From contig CAZUUA010000013.1 in the NCBI GenBank assembly GCA_964623635.1, forward strand, positions 1-59,829: 59,829 bases of DNA, given 5' to 3'. The notes below the pieces were generated by a model. That model was not told the DNA's origin. It did no database searches and saw only the letters and a program-made list of their open reading frames with translations. Below, one piece after another: positions 34,527-43,096 of the stretch. Numbering within the stretch: the stretch's first letter is position 1; each line of letters starts with the position of its first letter. The position numbers and the translations under genes were made by a program. This DNA comes from UMGS1696 sp964623635 (GTDB lineage Bacteria > Bacillota > Clostridia > Oscillospirales > CAG-272).

Positions 34527-36149
34527 ATGCCGGAGAACAGACAGATCCATACAGGGGAACAACCCAAGGCACGCCGCCGTCCGGAAAATGTCAGCCGTAA
34601 CGCACGGTACGGAAACGGAACCAATACGAGAAATACGACCTACACCGGTGGCAGACCACAGAGCGCACCAACCGGTAGCCATACCGGTAGCCGTAACAAT
34701 GCTGGAAACACAAACTATCGGTTTCAGGCAGAACCGGGCAGAACCACACAACCCCGGCGTCCTGCGACCAGTGATCGTTCGCAGACAGGTCGGCGTCCCC
34801 GGCTGGATCCCAAAGAGGCAAAAAAGCGCCAGAAGCAAAAGCAAAAGTCCGCTGCCAAACAGGCGAAAAAAGAGCGGTACGATGCATCGGTGGCAGAGTA
34901 CAAGGTGCGCCAGAAGGACCGCAGTCTGGTACGGACGCAAAAAAAGAACGACAAGCTGCAAAGGGTGGAGTCGGCGTGGCAGAAGGACATCGTGCGTGTC
35001 TACGGCGGTGTGGATAAGGTCATGCTGGGACTGATCCTGACGCTGGTGTGTCTGGGGACTGTCATGGTGTTCAGCGCCAGTTATCCCTCGGCCCTCAACG
35101 AAGGTCACGATATGTACTATTACAGTAAGCGTCAGATCGTCTTCGTCATCTTGGGTCTGATCGGTATGGTGGTGATCTCCCGGATCCCTTATACGGTATA
35201 TAAGACCGACTGGGTCGTGATGACGGCCTATGTGGCTGTATGCTTCCTCTTGATCCTGGTGCTGCTCATCGGTACCGCAGAAGGCGAGGCAAAACGGTGG
35301 CTGAACTTAGGGTTTTGTACCATCCAGCCGTCGGAGTTTATGAAGGTCGTGCTGATTTTGATCTTGGCGTGGTACGTGGACAAATGGAAGCCACAGATCG
35401 AAGCCCGGATCGACCGGAAGCATACCTTTGTGTACAACGTGGTGTACCCTTGTATATTTGTAGGGATTGCCTGTGTGCTGATCTTATTGGAAAAGCATTT
35501 GTCCGGCACATTGATCACCGGTGCTATCGGTCTGGCCGTGATGCTGGCAGGTGGTTGCCACATTGGCTGGACCATGTCTGTGGTGGCACCGGCTGGCTTG
35601 ACGGCAGCTCTGGTGTTCCTTTTCACAAACGATTATGCCATGAAACGGATCACATCCTTCGTGGATGAAAATGTGAACACCTTGTCGGACGGCTACCAAA
35701 CCATCCAGGGCATCTACGCCATCGGTTCCGGCGGCCTGTTCGGACTGGGTCTGGGACATAGCCGCCAGAAGTACAGCTATGTGGCAGCCGCCCACACCGA
35801 CTTTATTTTCTCCATCTGGTGTGAAGAAATGGGCTTTATCGGTGCGGTGTTCCTGGTGGCGCTGTATCTGGCCTTTGTGATTCGGGGATACACCATCGCC
35901 TCTCGTGCACCGGATACCTTTTCGTCGCTGGTGGCCTATGGGATCAGTACCCACGTAGGCGTACAGGCGCTGATGAATATCTGCGTGGTGACAAAGCTGT
36001 TCCCCAATACAGGCGTATCACTGCCGTTCTTTTCCTACGGCGGTACCTCACTGGTGGTGCTGCTGTGTGAGATGGGCATCCTGCTTTCCATATCCAGGCA
36101 GTATTACATGAAACGAAAAGACCTGGAAGAGCTGCGTCGCAGTATTTGA
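34527..36149 (+). CDS. ftsW: Lipid II polymerase FtsW/SpoVE (SEDS family)
   Basis: A 540-residue SEDS glycosyltransferase that polymerises lipid II with its partner PBP. A long basic tail (about 160 residues, Arg/Lys/Gln/Asn-rich) precedes about ten helices starting at VMLGLILTLVCLGTVMVFSA. Family motifs include AKRWLNLG, QPSEFMKV, YQTIQGIYAIGSGGLFG, AAHTDFIFSIWCEEMGF and LPFFSYGGTSL. GGAGGAGG precedes the ATG. The charged extension is unusual, but the ftsL-like and ftsQ products also carry long tails here. SpoVE is an alternative name for the same family. Confidence 0.93.
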   Translation: MPENRQIHTGEQPKARRRPENVSRNARYGNGTNTRNTTYTGGRPQSAPTGSHTGSRNNAGNTNYRFQAEPGRTTQPRRPATSDRSQTGRRPRLDPKEAKKRQKQKQKSAAKQAKKERYDASVAEYKVRQKDRSLVRTQKKNDKLQRVESAWQKDIVRVYGGVDKVMLGLILTLVCLGTVMVFSASYPSALNEGHDMYYYSKRQIVFVILGLIGMVVISRIPYTVYKTDWVVMTAYVAVCFLLILVLLIGTAEGEAKRWLNLGFCTIQPSEFMKVVLILILAWYVDKWKPQIEARIDRKHTFVYNVVYPCIFVGIACVLILLEKHLSGTLITGAIGLAVMLAGGCHIGWTMSVVAPAGLTAALVFLFTNDYAMKRITSFVDENVNTLSDGYQTIQGIYAIGSGGLFGLGLGHSRQKYSYVAAAHTDFIFSIWCEEMGFIGAVFLVALYLAFVIRGYTIASRAPDTFSSLVAYGISTHVGVQALMNICVVTKLFPNTGVSLPFFSYGGTSLVVLLCEMGILLSISRQYYMKRKDLEELRRSI

Positions 36150-36182
36150 CAAATGCAATCCTGAATGGGGAGAATGAGTACT

Positions 36183-37325
36183 ATGAAAGTTTTAATGACC
36201 GGCGGCGGTACCGGCGGACACGTGAATCCGGCGCTTGCCATTGCCAATACCATCAAGCAAAACGACCCGCAAGCGGAAATCGCCTACGTGGGTACCAGTC
36301 ACGGCATCGAGAATAAGCTGGTGCCGAAAGCCGGGTATCCGCTGTACCATGTGGAGATCCAGGGGATCCGGCGCAGTCTGTCTCTGTCCAACCTGAAAAC
36401 GGCGTGGCTGGCTGTGACCTCCGTGGGCAAGGCAAAAAAGATCGTGAAGGAATTTCAGCCGGATCTGGTGGTAGGCACCGGCGGATATGTGTGCTGGCCC
36501 GTGATGAAGGCCGCCGCAGACCTGGGCATTCCCACCGCACTCCACGAATCCAACGCCATTGCCGGGGTAGCCGTGAAGATGCTGCAAAAGGCCGTGGATC
36601 GGATCTACCTGAACTTCGAGCGTACCGGAGAGACCCTGACCTGCGACCGGGCAAAGCTCATGGTGGTAGGCAACCCGGTCATGAGCTCCTTCAAAGCCAT
36701 CTCCCGGGAAGAAGCCAGAGAAAAGCTGGGCATCCCGGAAAAATACAAATACATTCTGCTTTCCTACGGCGGCAGCATGGGTGCGGAAAAGGTCAATGAT
36801 GCAGTGCTGTACCTCATGCGGGATTTCACCGCCAAGCATCCGGAGGTACTGCATATGCACGCCACCGGCTCCATCGAATGGGAAGAATGCAGCGCCAAGT
36901 TCCGGGATATGGGACTGGACAAATACGAAAATATCCAACTTTCCGAATATATCTTCGATATGCCCCTGCGGATGGCAGCAGCGGACATGACCGTGAATCG
37001 AGCCGGTGCCATGACGGTGACCGAGCTGGCCACCACCGGCAAATGCGCCATCTTCATTCCGTCTCCCAACGTAGCGGAGAACCACCAATACAAAAATGCC
37101 AAGGTGCTGGTGGACGACGGCGCCGCACTATTATTTGAAGAAAAGGATCTGAACGACTGCGAAGCTGCACCTTTGACCGAAGCGGTGACCGAACTGCTTT
37201 CACCGGCAGGGGACGAAAAGCGGCAGGAAATGGGTGAACGGATCCGGAAATTCGCACTGCCCGATGTGAACAAGCGGATCTATACGGATCTGACAGATCT
37301 GGTGGCAAATAAGAAGAAAAAGTAA
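36183..37325 (+). CDS. murG: UDP-N-acetylglucosamine--lipid I GlcNAc transferase
   Basis: A 380-residue GT28 glycosyltransferase at the inner membrane face that converts lipid I to lipid II. Motifs: GGGTGGHVNPALAIA at the start, GTGGYVCWPV, HESNAIAG, LSYGGSMGAEKVND, and the donor site NRAGAMTVTELA. ATG 36183 is chosen because GGGGAGA lies about 10 nt upstream and the protein then starts MKVLMTGGGTGG; two upstream ATGs overlap the ribosome site. It is 33 bp downstream of ftsW. Confidence 0.95.
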   Translation: MKVLMTGGGTGGHVNPALAIANTIKQNDPQAEIAYVGTSHGIENKLVPKAGYPLYHVEIQGIRRSLSLSNLKTAWLAVTSVGKAKKIVKEFQPDLVVGTGGYVCWPVMKAAADLGIPTALHESNAIAGVAVKMLQKAVDRIYLNFERTGETLTCDRAKLMVVGNPVMSSFKAISREEAREKLGIPEKYKYILLSYGGSMGAEKVNDAVLYLMRDFTAKHPEVLHMHATGSIEWEECSAKFRDMGLDKYENIQLSEYIFDMPLRMAAADMTVNRAGAMTVTELATTGKCAIFIPSPNVAENHQYKNAKVLVDDGAALLFEEKDLNDCEAAPLTEAVTELLSPAGDEKRQEMGERIRKFALPDVNKRIYTDLTDLVANKKKK

Positions 37326-37359
37326 AATACGATTTCCCAAAAAAAGGATGTGATCTTGG

Positions 37360-38718
37360 TTGTATACGGCTCCACGCAACGCAACACAAACCCATATGGA
37401 AAACCCGACGCTGTACGTGTATGATCAGGTACGCACAAAAGGGGAAATGCAAAGTCGCATGGCACGAGCCCCCATGGACACTGGACGCAAAGACCTGTCC
37501 TGTGCCTACAAGACACAGGCCCATATCCAAAAACAGGTCGAGGGTAATCTGCGTGATTTTTACAATAGTAGTAAATATATCGCCAAACGCCCCCGGCATA
37601 TGGGCATGGTAGAGGATGCCAGTGCTCATCGACCTACGTCGGCACCCAAAGCACAGCCGTCCCCACAGACCAGCGCATCGGCAACGAATCATTCGGCAAC
37701 AAATGCGTCGTCTGCCCATACCCAAAGCTTTCAGAGGGTGTACAGACACACTGCCAAAACGGCCGGACAGGGGTACCAGGCAGGGCACGCCGAGACCGTG
37801 GTGTTCCATAGTCCCCGCCGTGCCGAAAGCGGTGGTGCAGCAGCCAAGACCCGGCGAGGACCACTGGACGGACTGTTCGATTTCTTCGATGCCGTAGATA
37901 CCCGACTGGGTTGGCAGCGAGATGTGGATGCAGCCCGAAAGCAGGCAGTTATCCACAAGAAGCTGCAGGAGCACCGACACGGACTGACCTTGGCGCTTGT
38001 GATCTTCCTGATCTTTGCTGTATGCTGCTTCGGGATCTACCAGCTGCTCTTTGTGGTGCGCAGTGTGGAGGTCACCGGTTCCGGCCTATATACAGCGGAG
38101 GAGATCGTGGCAGTCACCGGACTGAACGAGAACGTGCATCTGTACGACTTTACCACGCAGGAGATCGCCGACCGGATCACCTTCTATTGTCCCTACATAC
38201 GTTCCGCAGAGCTGACCCGACGTCTGCCTACCACGGTGCAGGTGGCGCTGGAGGACGACGAGATCCGGTACTGTGCCAATATATTCGGGCAGGTCGTGGG
38301 TCTCTCACCCAGTCTCCGGGTGTTGGGTACACTGACCGCCGAAGAAGCTGCCGACTATATCCTGCTTCGACTGCCGGCTATATCGGAAGCGGTGACAGGA
38401 CGAGGTGTAGCCTTTGCGGACACACGAAATGAGCGATACATCCAACAGGTGCTGAACGAGATCACGAACTCTACCTTTGCCGATCGGATCTCCTACATCG
38501 ACCTGCGGGACGAGCACAACCTGATCCTGTACTGCGATGGTCTGTACGAACTGCAGCTGGGCAACACAGCCGATATCCCCATCAAGCTGCGGATGGCAGA
38601 CAAGGCGCTGAACGATGTGCTGTTTCCGCAGAACACTCCGGCTAAGGTGGATCTGCACGTTGTGGGATACGCCAGCGTCATGGCAGACCTGCGATTGGAT
38701 CTGACGGTCGCCCCGTGA
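37360..38718 (+). CDS. Cell division protein FtsQ/DivIB
   Basis: A 452-residue bitopic division protein. A long cytoplasmic tail (about 205 residues) precedes a membrane helix (LTLALVIFLIFAVCCFGIYQ) and a POTRA domain starting VRSVEVTGSGLYTAEEI (about 230-300). A beta domain follows, with ADRISYIDLRDEHNLILYCD. It scaffolds FtsL/DivIC at the septum. The start is TTG with AAAGGAT about 10 nt upstream. Its stop codon lies inside a 13-bp tandem repeat. Position between murG and ftsZ fits DivIB. Confidence 0.88.
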   Translation: MYTAPRNATQTHMENPTLYVYDQVRTKGEMQSRMARAPMDTGRKDLSCAYKTQAHIQKQVEGNLRDFYNSSKYIAKRPRHMGMVEDASAHRPTSAPKAQPSPQTSASATNHSATNASSAHTQSFQRVYRHTAKTAGQGYQAGHAETVVFHSPRRAESGGAAAKTRRGPLDGLFDFFDAVDTRLGWQRDVDAARKQAVIHKKLQEHRHGLTLALVIFLIFAVCCFGIYQLLFVVRSVEVTGSGLYTAEEIVAVTGLNENVHLYDFTTQEIADRITFYCPYIRSAELTRRLPTTVQVALEDDEIRYCANIFGQVVGLSPSLRVLGTLTAEEAADYILLRLPAISEAVTGRGVAFADTRNERYIQQVLNEITNSTFADRISYIDLRDEHNLILYCDGLYELQLGNTADIPIKLRMADKALNDVLFPQNTPAKVDLHVVGYASVMADLRLDLTVAP

Positions 38719-38748
38719 TGCGCACCCGTGATGCGCACCCGTGATGCA
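38712..38748. repeat. 13-bp tandem repeat spanning the ftsQ stop codon
   Basis: CCCGTGATGCGCA occurs twice in tandem (38712-38724, 38725-38737), followed by CCCGTGATGCA. The ftsQ stop TGA lies in the first unit. The units differ in length from a multiple of 3, so slippage does not extend the protein. Confidence 0.75.
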
Positions 38749-38820
38749 CCCATAAGAGGTAAAAACCGGATAGAATGGCGCTTGCGAAAAAAATTAACAG
38801 AATGAATTTCGCAAAAGCTA

Positions 38821-38849
38821 TTGCAAAATCCGCCGTTTTGGTATATTAT
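38821..38849 (+). promoter_or_regulatory. Promoter for ftsZ
   Basis: TTGCAA followed after 17 nt by TATTAT; the overlapping TATATT (38842) with TTTGG before it is an alternative -10. It provides ftsZ with expression independent of the upstream dcw genes. Leader of about 100 nt. Confidence 0.55.
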
Positions 38850-38955
38850 ATAAGGTAGGAGTAAACTGCCCATAATATAAAAAATAAGGACATCCCATGG
38901 TGCAGACAAATCTGCTTCCCAGGGAATAAAAACGAAGCGAGGAGGGCAAAGGGAA

Positions 38956-40191
38956 ATGCCATTTGAACTTGACGATTATACGTATGAAAGCGGTGTGAAT
39001 ATAAAGGTCATCGGTGTTGGCGGCGGCGGTAATAACGCAGTCAACAAGATGATCACGGACGATGTGCGTGGGGTAGACTTCATTGCCATCAACACGGATA
39101 TGCAGGCACTGGTACACTCCAGCGTCACCAAGAAGATCACCATCGGTGAGAAGATCACCAAGGGTCACGGCGCCGGCTCCAATCCGGAGATCGGTGCAAA
39201 GGCTGCCGAAGAGAGCATCGAGGAGATCCAGAGCGCCATCGAAGGTGCTGACATGGTGTTTGTCACCGCCGGCATGGGTGGTGGTACCGGTACAGGGGCA
39301 GCGCCGATCGTGGCTCGTGTGGCAAGAGAAATGGGGATTTTGACCGTGGGTATCGTGACCAAGCCTTTCCTGTTTGAAGGCAAGCGTCGTATGGCTCAGG
39401 CCGAAGCAGGCATCGCCAATCTGCAGGAATATGTGGATGCACTGATCATTATCCCCAACGAACGGCTGAAGCAGGTAGGCGAAAAGATCACCATGATGAA
39501 CGCCTTCCAGGTATCCGACGATGTGCTGCGCCGTGGTGTCCAGTCCATCACCGAGCTGATCAACGTGCCCGGCTACATCAATCTGGACTTTGCCGACGTG
39601 ACCTCCATCATGAAGGACGCCGGTTATGCCCATATGGGTGTGGGTGAAGCTACCGGTAAGGACAAGGCTGAGGAAGCGGCTCGTATGGCCATCTCCTCTC
39701 CGCTGCTGGAGACCTCGATCAGTGGCTCCCACGGCATCATCATCAGCATCACCGCATCTCCCGATATCGGTATGGACGAAGTGGACGCTGCTTCTACTCT
39801 GGTACAGCAGGAAGCCCACGAAGACGCCAATATTATCTTTGGTGTTGCCTTTGACTCTGAGCTGGAAGACACCATGAAGGTCACCATCATCGCCACCGGC
39901 TTCGAAAACAAAAGCGAGGCTGCCATAAATTTCGGTAAGGCTGCTATGCCCGACAACCTGCGGATGGTAGCAGCCGGCAAGATCGAAAAGGGACAGGTAG
40001 TGCGCAAGGAATCGGTGATCGAGAATAAGTCCTCCACGGCTGCAGCAGAACCGGCCGCCGCCAAGGAAGAAGCAGAGGACGACAGTCCCATTTCCGACGA
40101 AGATTTCAACGAGATCATCACCATGCTGAAAAAAGGCAGAAACAACCAGAACGGCGGCAACACCAACAACGGTGCCCCCAGACGGTATTGA
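38956..40191 (+). CDS. ftsZ: Cell division protein FtsZ
   Basis: A 411-residue tubulin-like GTPase that forms the Z ring. It has VIGVGGGGNNAVNKMI near the start, the tubulin signature GMGGGTGTGAAP (about residues 103-114), and the T7 loop region NLDFADV. The C-terminal end, ISDEDFNEIITMLKKGR and then an Asn/Gly-rich tail, lacks the usual D-IP-FLR peptide that binds FtsA and SepF. ftsA is missing upstream. GGAGGG precedes the ATG. A strong terminator follows, closing the cluster. Confidence 0.97.
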   Translation: MPFELDDYTYESGVNIKVIGVGGGGNNAVNKMITDDVRGVDFIAINTDMQALVHSSVTKKITIGEKITKGHGAGSNPEIGAKAAEESIEEIQSAIEGADMVFVTAGMGGGTGTGAAPIVARVAREMGILTVGIVTKPFLFEGKRRMAQAEAGIANLQEYVDALIIIPNERLKQVGEKITMMNAFQVSDDVLRRGVQSITELINVPGYINLDFADVTSIMKDAGYAHMGVGEATGKDKAEEAARMAISSPLLETSISGSHGIIISITASPDIGMDEVDAASTLVQQEAHEDANIIFGVAFDSELEDTMKVTIIATGFENKSEAAINFGKAAMPDNLRMVAAGKIEKGQVVRKESVIENKSSTAAAEPAAAKEEAEDDSPISDEDFNEIITMLKKGRNNQNGGNTNNGAPRRY

Positions 40192-40208
40192 TCGGTAAAT
40201 AAAATAGT

Positions 40209-40246
40209 ATAGGGTACAGGCTAAAAAGGCTTGTGCCCTATTTTTT
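40209..40246 (+). terminator. Intrinsic terminator after ftsZ
   Basis: ATAGGGTACAGGC pairs with GCTTGTGCCCTAT (13 bp, two wobbles) around a 7-nt loop, followed by TTTTTT. Confidence 0.9.
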
Positions 40247-40425
40247 GTGGGTTGAAGAAAGCAGCGCACCGTGCCCTATGCTGCATTTCACCAACCAAAA
40301 AGTGCCGCACATTGGCACAAAGCAAAGGCAAAAGCTTGTCAAGCCCTTTTGCGAAAAAAAGTGAAAAACGGCATTATCCATAAATCCGAGGCGTGAAATT
40401 TGGCGCTTATTATTCCAAACAGGTC

Positions 40426-40454
40426 TTGACAAAAAAGGCTTTATCGTTTATAAT
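40426..40454 (+). promoter_or_regulatory. Consensus sigma-A promoter for nrdD
   Basis: Perfect TTGACA, 17-nt spacer, perfect TATAAT. This is the only fully consensus promoter in the window. Transcription should start near 40461. The stretch between the ftsZ terminator and this promoter (40247-40425) holds nothing recognisable. Confidence 0.88.
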
Positions 40455-40483
40455 ATACAACGTAATGACGACGAAAAACTGCG

Positions 40484-40508
40484 CACCACAATATGTTGTG
40501 GTGTTTTT
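40484..40508 (+). promoter_or_regulatory. NrdR-box-like dyad / hairpin in the nrdD leader
   Basis: CACCACAA and TTGTGGTG flank TATG as a perfect 8-bp inverted repeat, followed by TTTTT. The core CCACAATATGTTGTGG agrees with the NrdR operator consensus (acaCwATATATwGtgt) at 13 of 16 positions, and NrdR represses ribonucleotide reductase genes. The same bases could fold in RNA as a small terminator. The box lies about 25-45 nt after the transcription start. A second box, common for NrdR, was not found. Confidence 0.55.
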
Positions 40509-40602
40509 GTTGGAATGGGACGAGGGGCTGTGACGTGTCGAGCTTCAAACATTATTTCGGCACAAATAGTCTGGCTCTGTCTGGCACTTAGGAGGAGATT
40601 GT

Positions 40603-42987
40603 ATGTTGACCAAGATACGCAAACGGGACGGACGTGAGGTCCCCTTTGCCATGGAGAAGATCGCAAGCGCTATCTTTCGAGCGGCGCAGGCAGTGGGTGG
40701 CAGTGATTACGAGGAAGCTATGGCACTTGCCAAAGAGGTGGCGGCAAAGCTGGAAGCGGAACTCCCGGATGCGGATGCTATCCCGGATGCGAATGCCATC
40801 CCGGATGCGGATGCTATCCCATCGGTTGAGGCCATTCAGGACGCCGTAGAATGGGTGCTGGTGAAGCATGGACACGTGCGCACCGCCAAGGAGTATATCC
40901 TGTTCCGGGCAGAGCGTACCCGTGTCCGGGAGATGAACACCCGGCTCATGAAGACCTACGAGGACCTGACCTTCCGTTCGGCACTGGAAAGCGATATCAA
41001 ACGGGAAAACGCCAACATCGACGGAGACACCGCCATGGGCACCATGCTGAAATACGGCTCCGAGGGTGCCAAGCAGTTCTATGACCTGTATGTGCTGGAT
41101 CCCATTCACGCCAAGGCACACAAGGAAGGCGACATCCATATCCATGACTTAGACTTCTACGGCCTGACCACCACCTGCTGCCAGATCGACCTGATCAAGC
41201 TGTTTGACGGCGGCTTTGCAACCGGACAGAGCCAGAACATCCGGGAACCCAATGACATCATGTCCTATGCGGCGCTGGCTTGTATCGCCATCCAGGCAAA
41301 CCAGAACGACCAGCACGGCGGCCAGTCCATTCCCAATTTTGAATACGCCATGGCCATCGGCGTCCGCAAGACCTACTATCGGCATCTTGTACGCAATGTC
41401 GCAAAGGCACTGTCCTTTGCTGACGTGTCCTACAACGGTGCAGAAGACGAAGACGCAGCCAAGGCACTGCTACACCATATCGAAGAGACCTACGGTGTGA
41501 AGTCCGTTATGGCAGACGCAGAAGCCATGCAGGACGCACTTGCAAAGGAGCTGACCACGCTGCTGGGCGAAAATGGCAAGAGAGAAGCGGCGGTCATCAT
41601 GAAATATACCGACCGGGAGATCGAGCGCAGCGTCCACCAGGCCATGGAAGCCTTGATCCACAACCTGAATACCATGCATTCCCGTGCCGGTGCCCAGATC
41701 CCTTTCTCCTCCTTGAACTACGGCACCGATACCACACCGGAGGGACGGCTGGTGATCCGGGCACTGCTGGATGCCACCGATGCCGGATTGGGCAACGGCG
41801 AGACACCCATCTTCCCCATCCAGATCTTCAAGGTCAAGGAGGGCGTGAATTACACCCCCGGTGACCCCAACTACGACCTGTTTCGACAGGCGTGCCGTGT
41901 GTCTGCCAAGAGACTGTTCCCCAACTTCAGCTTCTTGGATGCGCCCTACAACGCACAGTACTATAAGCCGGGCAGACCGGAGACTGAGGTGGCCTACATG
42001 GGCTGCCGTACCCGTGTCATTGCCAATATCGATAAGGATAACGAGATCGTCAACGGCAGAGGCAACCTGAGCTTCACCTCCATCAACCTGCCCCGGATCG
42101 CCATCAACGCCAAAGGAGACGTGGATTGGTTCTTTGAGGAATTGGAGAAAAAGGTGGATCTGGTGATCGACCAGCTGCTGGAACGGTTCCGGGTACAAGC
42201 CGCCAGACGGGTGCGGAACTATCCTTTCCTCATGGGCGAAGGCGTGTGGCTGGGCTCCGACAAGCTGTGCAAGGACGACTTTGTGGGTGACGTGCTGAAG
42301 CATGGTACGCTGACTGTGGGCTTCATCGGATTGGCGGAGTGCCTGAAAGCTCTGACCGGCTACCACCACGGCGAAAGCGAGACCTCCCAGAAGCTAGGTT
42401 TGGAGATCGTTGGCTTCATGCGCCGGAAGATGGACAAGGCCACCGAGCAGTATCATCTGAACTTCTCCCTGATCGGCACACCGGCAGAAGGACTGTCCGG
42501 CCGATTCGTGCGGATCGATAAGCAAAAGTACGGCATTCTCCCCGGCATCACCGACCGAGAATACTACACCAACTCCTTCCACGTGCCGGTGTACTACGAC
42601 ATCTCTGCCTATGACAAGATCCGTCTGGAAGCACCCTACCACGAGCTGACCAACGGCGGACATATCACCTACATCGAGCTGGACGGCGATCCGCTGCAGA
42701 ATCTGGAAGCCTTTGAGGACATCGTGCGGTGCATGAAGGAAAGCGGCATTGGTTACGGTGCCATCAACCACCCGGTGGATCACGACCCGGTCTGTGGCTA
42801 CAACGGCATCATCGGCAACACCTGCCCCGGCTGCGGTCGAGAAGAAACGACGGAGGCACCCTTTGAGCGGATCCGTCGCATCACCGGCTATCTGGTGGGC
42901 ACACTGGATCACTTCAACGACGCCAAGCGAGCCGAAGAACGAGATCGTGTCAAGCACAGCGTCCGCAGTGAAATGGAAATGATATAA
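40603..42987 (+). CDS. nrdD: Anaerobic (class III) ribonucleoside-triphosphate reductase
   Basis: A 794-residue glycyl-radical enzyme that makes dNTPs under anaerobic conditions, probably with formate as reductant. An N-terminal ATP-cone (residues about 1-95) controls activity and is interrupted by PDADAI-type hexapeptide repeats. The catalytic barrel follows, with Cys residues in TTCCQIDL and YMGCRTRV. The C-terminus has the zinc-site region DPVCGYNG..TCPGCG and the radical site ITGYLVG (Gly762), followed by FNDAKRAEERDRVKH. AGGAGGAG precedes the ATG. The activating enzyme nrdG is not adjacent, since a terminator follows directly. Regulation by NrdR is suggested by the leader dyad. Confidence 0.95.
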   Translation: MLTKIRKRDGREVPFAMEKIASAIFRAAQAVGGSDYEEAMALAKEVAAKLEAELPDADAIPDANAIPDADAIPSVEAIQDAVEWVLVKHGHVRTAKEYILFRAERTRVREMNTRLMKTYEDLTFRSALESDIKRENANIDGDTAMGTMLKYGSEGAKQFYDLYVLDPIHAKAHKEGDIHIHDLDFYGLTTTCCQIDLIKLFDGGFATGQSQNIREPNDIMSYAALACIAIQANQNDQHGGQSIPNFEYAMAIGVRKTYYRHLVRNVAKALSFADVSYNGAEDEDAAKALLHHIEETYGVKSVMADAEAMQDALAKELTTLLGENGKREAAVIMKYTDREIERSVHQAMEALIHNLNTMHSRAGAQIPFSSLNYGTDTTPEGRLVIRALLDATDAGLGNGETPIFPIQIFKVKEGVNYTPGDPNYDLFRQACRVSAKRLFPNFSFLDAPYNAQYYKPGRPETEVAYMGCRTRVIANIDKDNEIVNGRGNLSFTSINLPRIAINAKGDVDWFFEELEKKVDLVIDQLLERFRVQAARRVRNYPFLMGEGVWLGSDKLCKDDFVGDVLKHGTLTVGFIGLAECLKALTGYHHGESETSQKLGLEIVGFMRRKMDKATEQYHLNFSLIGTPAEGLSGRFVRIDKQKYGILPGITDREYYTNSFHVPVYYDISAYDKIRLEAPYHELTNGGHITYIELDGDPLQNLEAFEDIVRCMKESGIGYGAINHPVDHDPVCGYNGIIGNTCPGCGREETTEAPFERIRRITGYLVGTLDHFNDAKRAEERDRVKHSVRSEMEMI
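40765..40818. repeat. 18-bp in-frame tandem repeat in nrdD
   Basis: Three units (CCGGATGCGGATGCTATC and two near copies) encode PDADAI-PDANAI-PDADAI at residues 55-72, within the ATP-cone. Ordinary ATP-cones have a short turn at this place. Confidence 0.85.
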
Positions 42988-43013
42988 GTGAACGCCTGTT
43001 TGCATAACTATAT

Positions 43014-43047
43014 ATGGGTACAGAACCACCATCTGTGCCCATTTTTT
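43014..43047 (+). terminator. Intrinsic terminator after nrdD
   Basis: ATGGGTACAGA pairs with TCTGTGCCCAT (11 bp, one wobble) around a 7-nt loop, followed by TTTTTT. Confidence 0.9.
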
Positions 43048-43053
43048 GTACAC

Positions 43054-43086
43054 AAAAAAGCCTGCCGGTTTTGGCAAGCTTTTTTT
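43054..43086. terminator. Bidirectional terminator between nrdD and the LTA-synthase-like gene
   Basis: AAAAAAGC-CT-GCC pairs with GGC-AA-GCTTTTTT. T tracts occur on both strands. It ends the convergent minus-strand gene and backs up the nrdD terminator. Confidence 0.8.
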
Positions 43087-43096
43087 GGTGTGCATA

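Noticed and set aside
40209..40246. Regulatory RNA after ftsZ
   Set aside because: A simple hairpin and T tract right after the stop codon is fully explained as a terminator.
38818..40269. A 483-codon minus-strand frame
   Set aside because: Antisense to ftsZ and overlapping its terminator; no domain or ribosome site.
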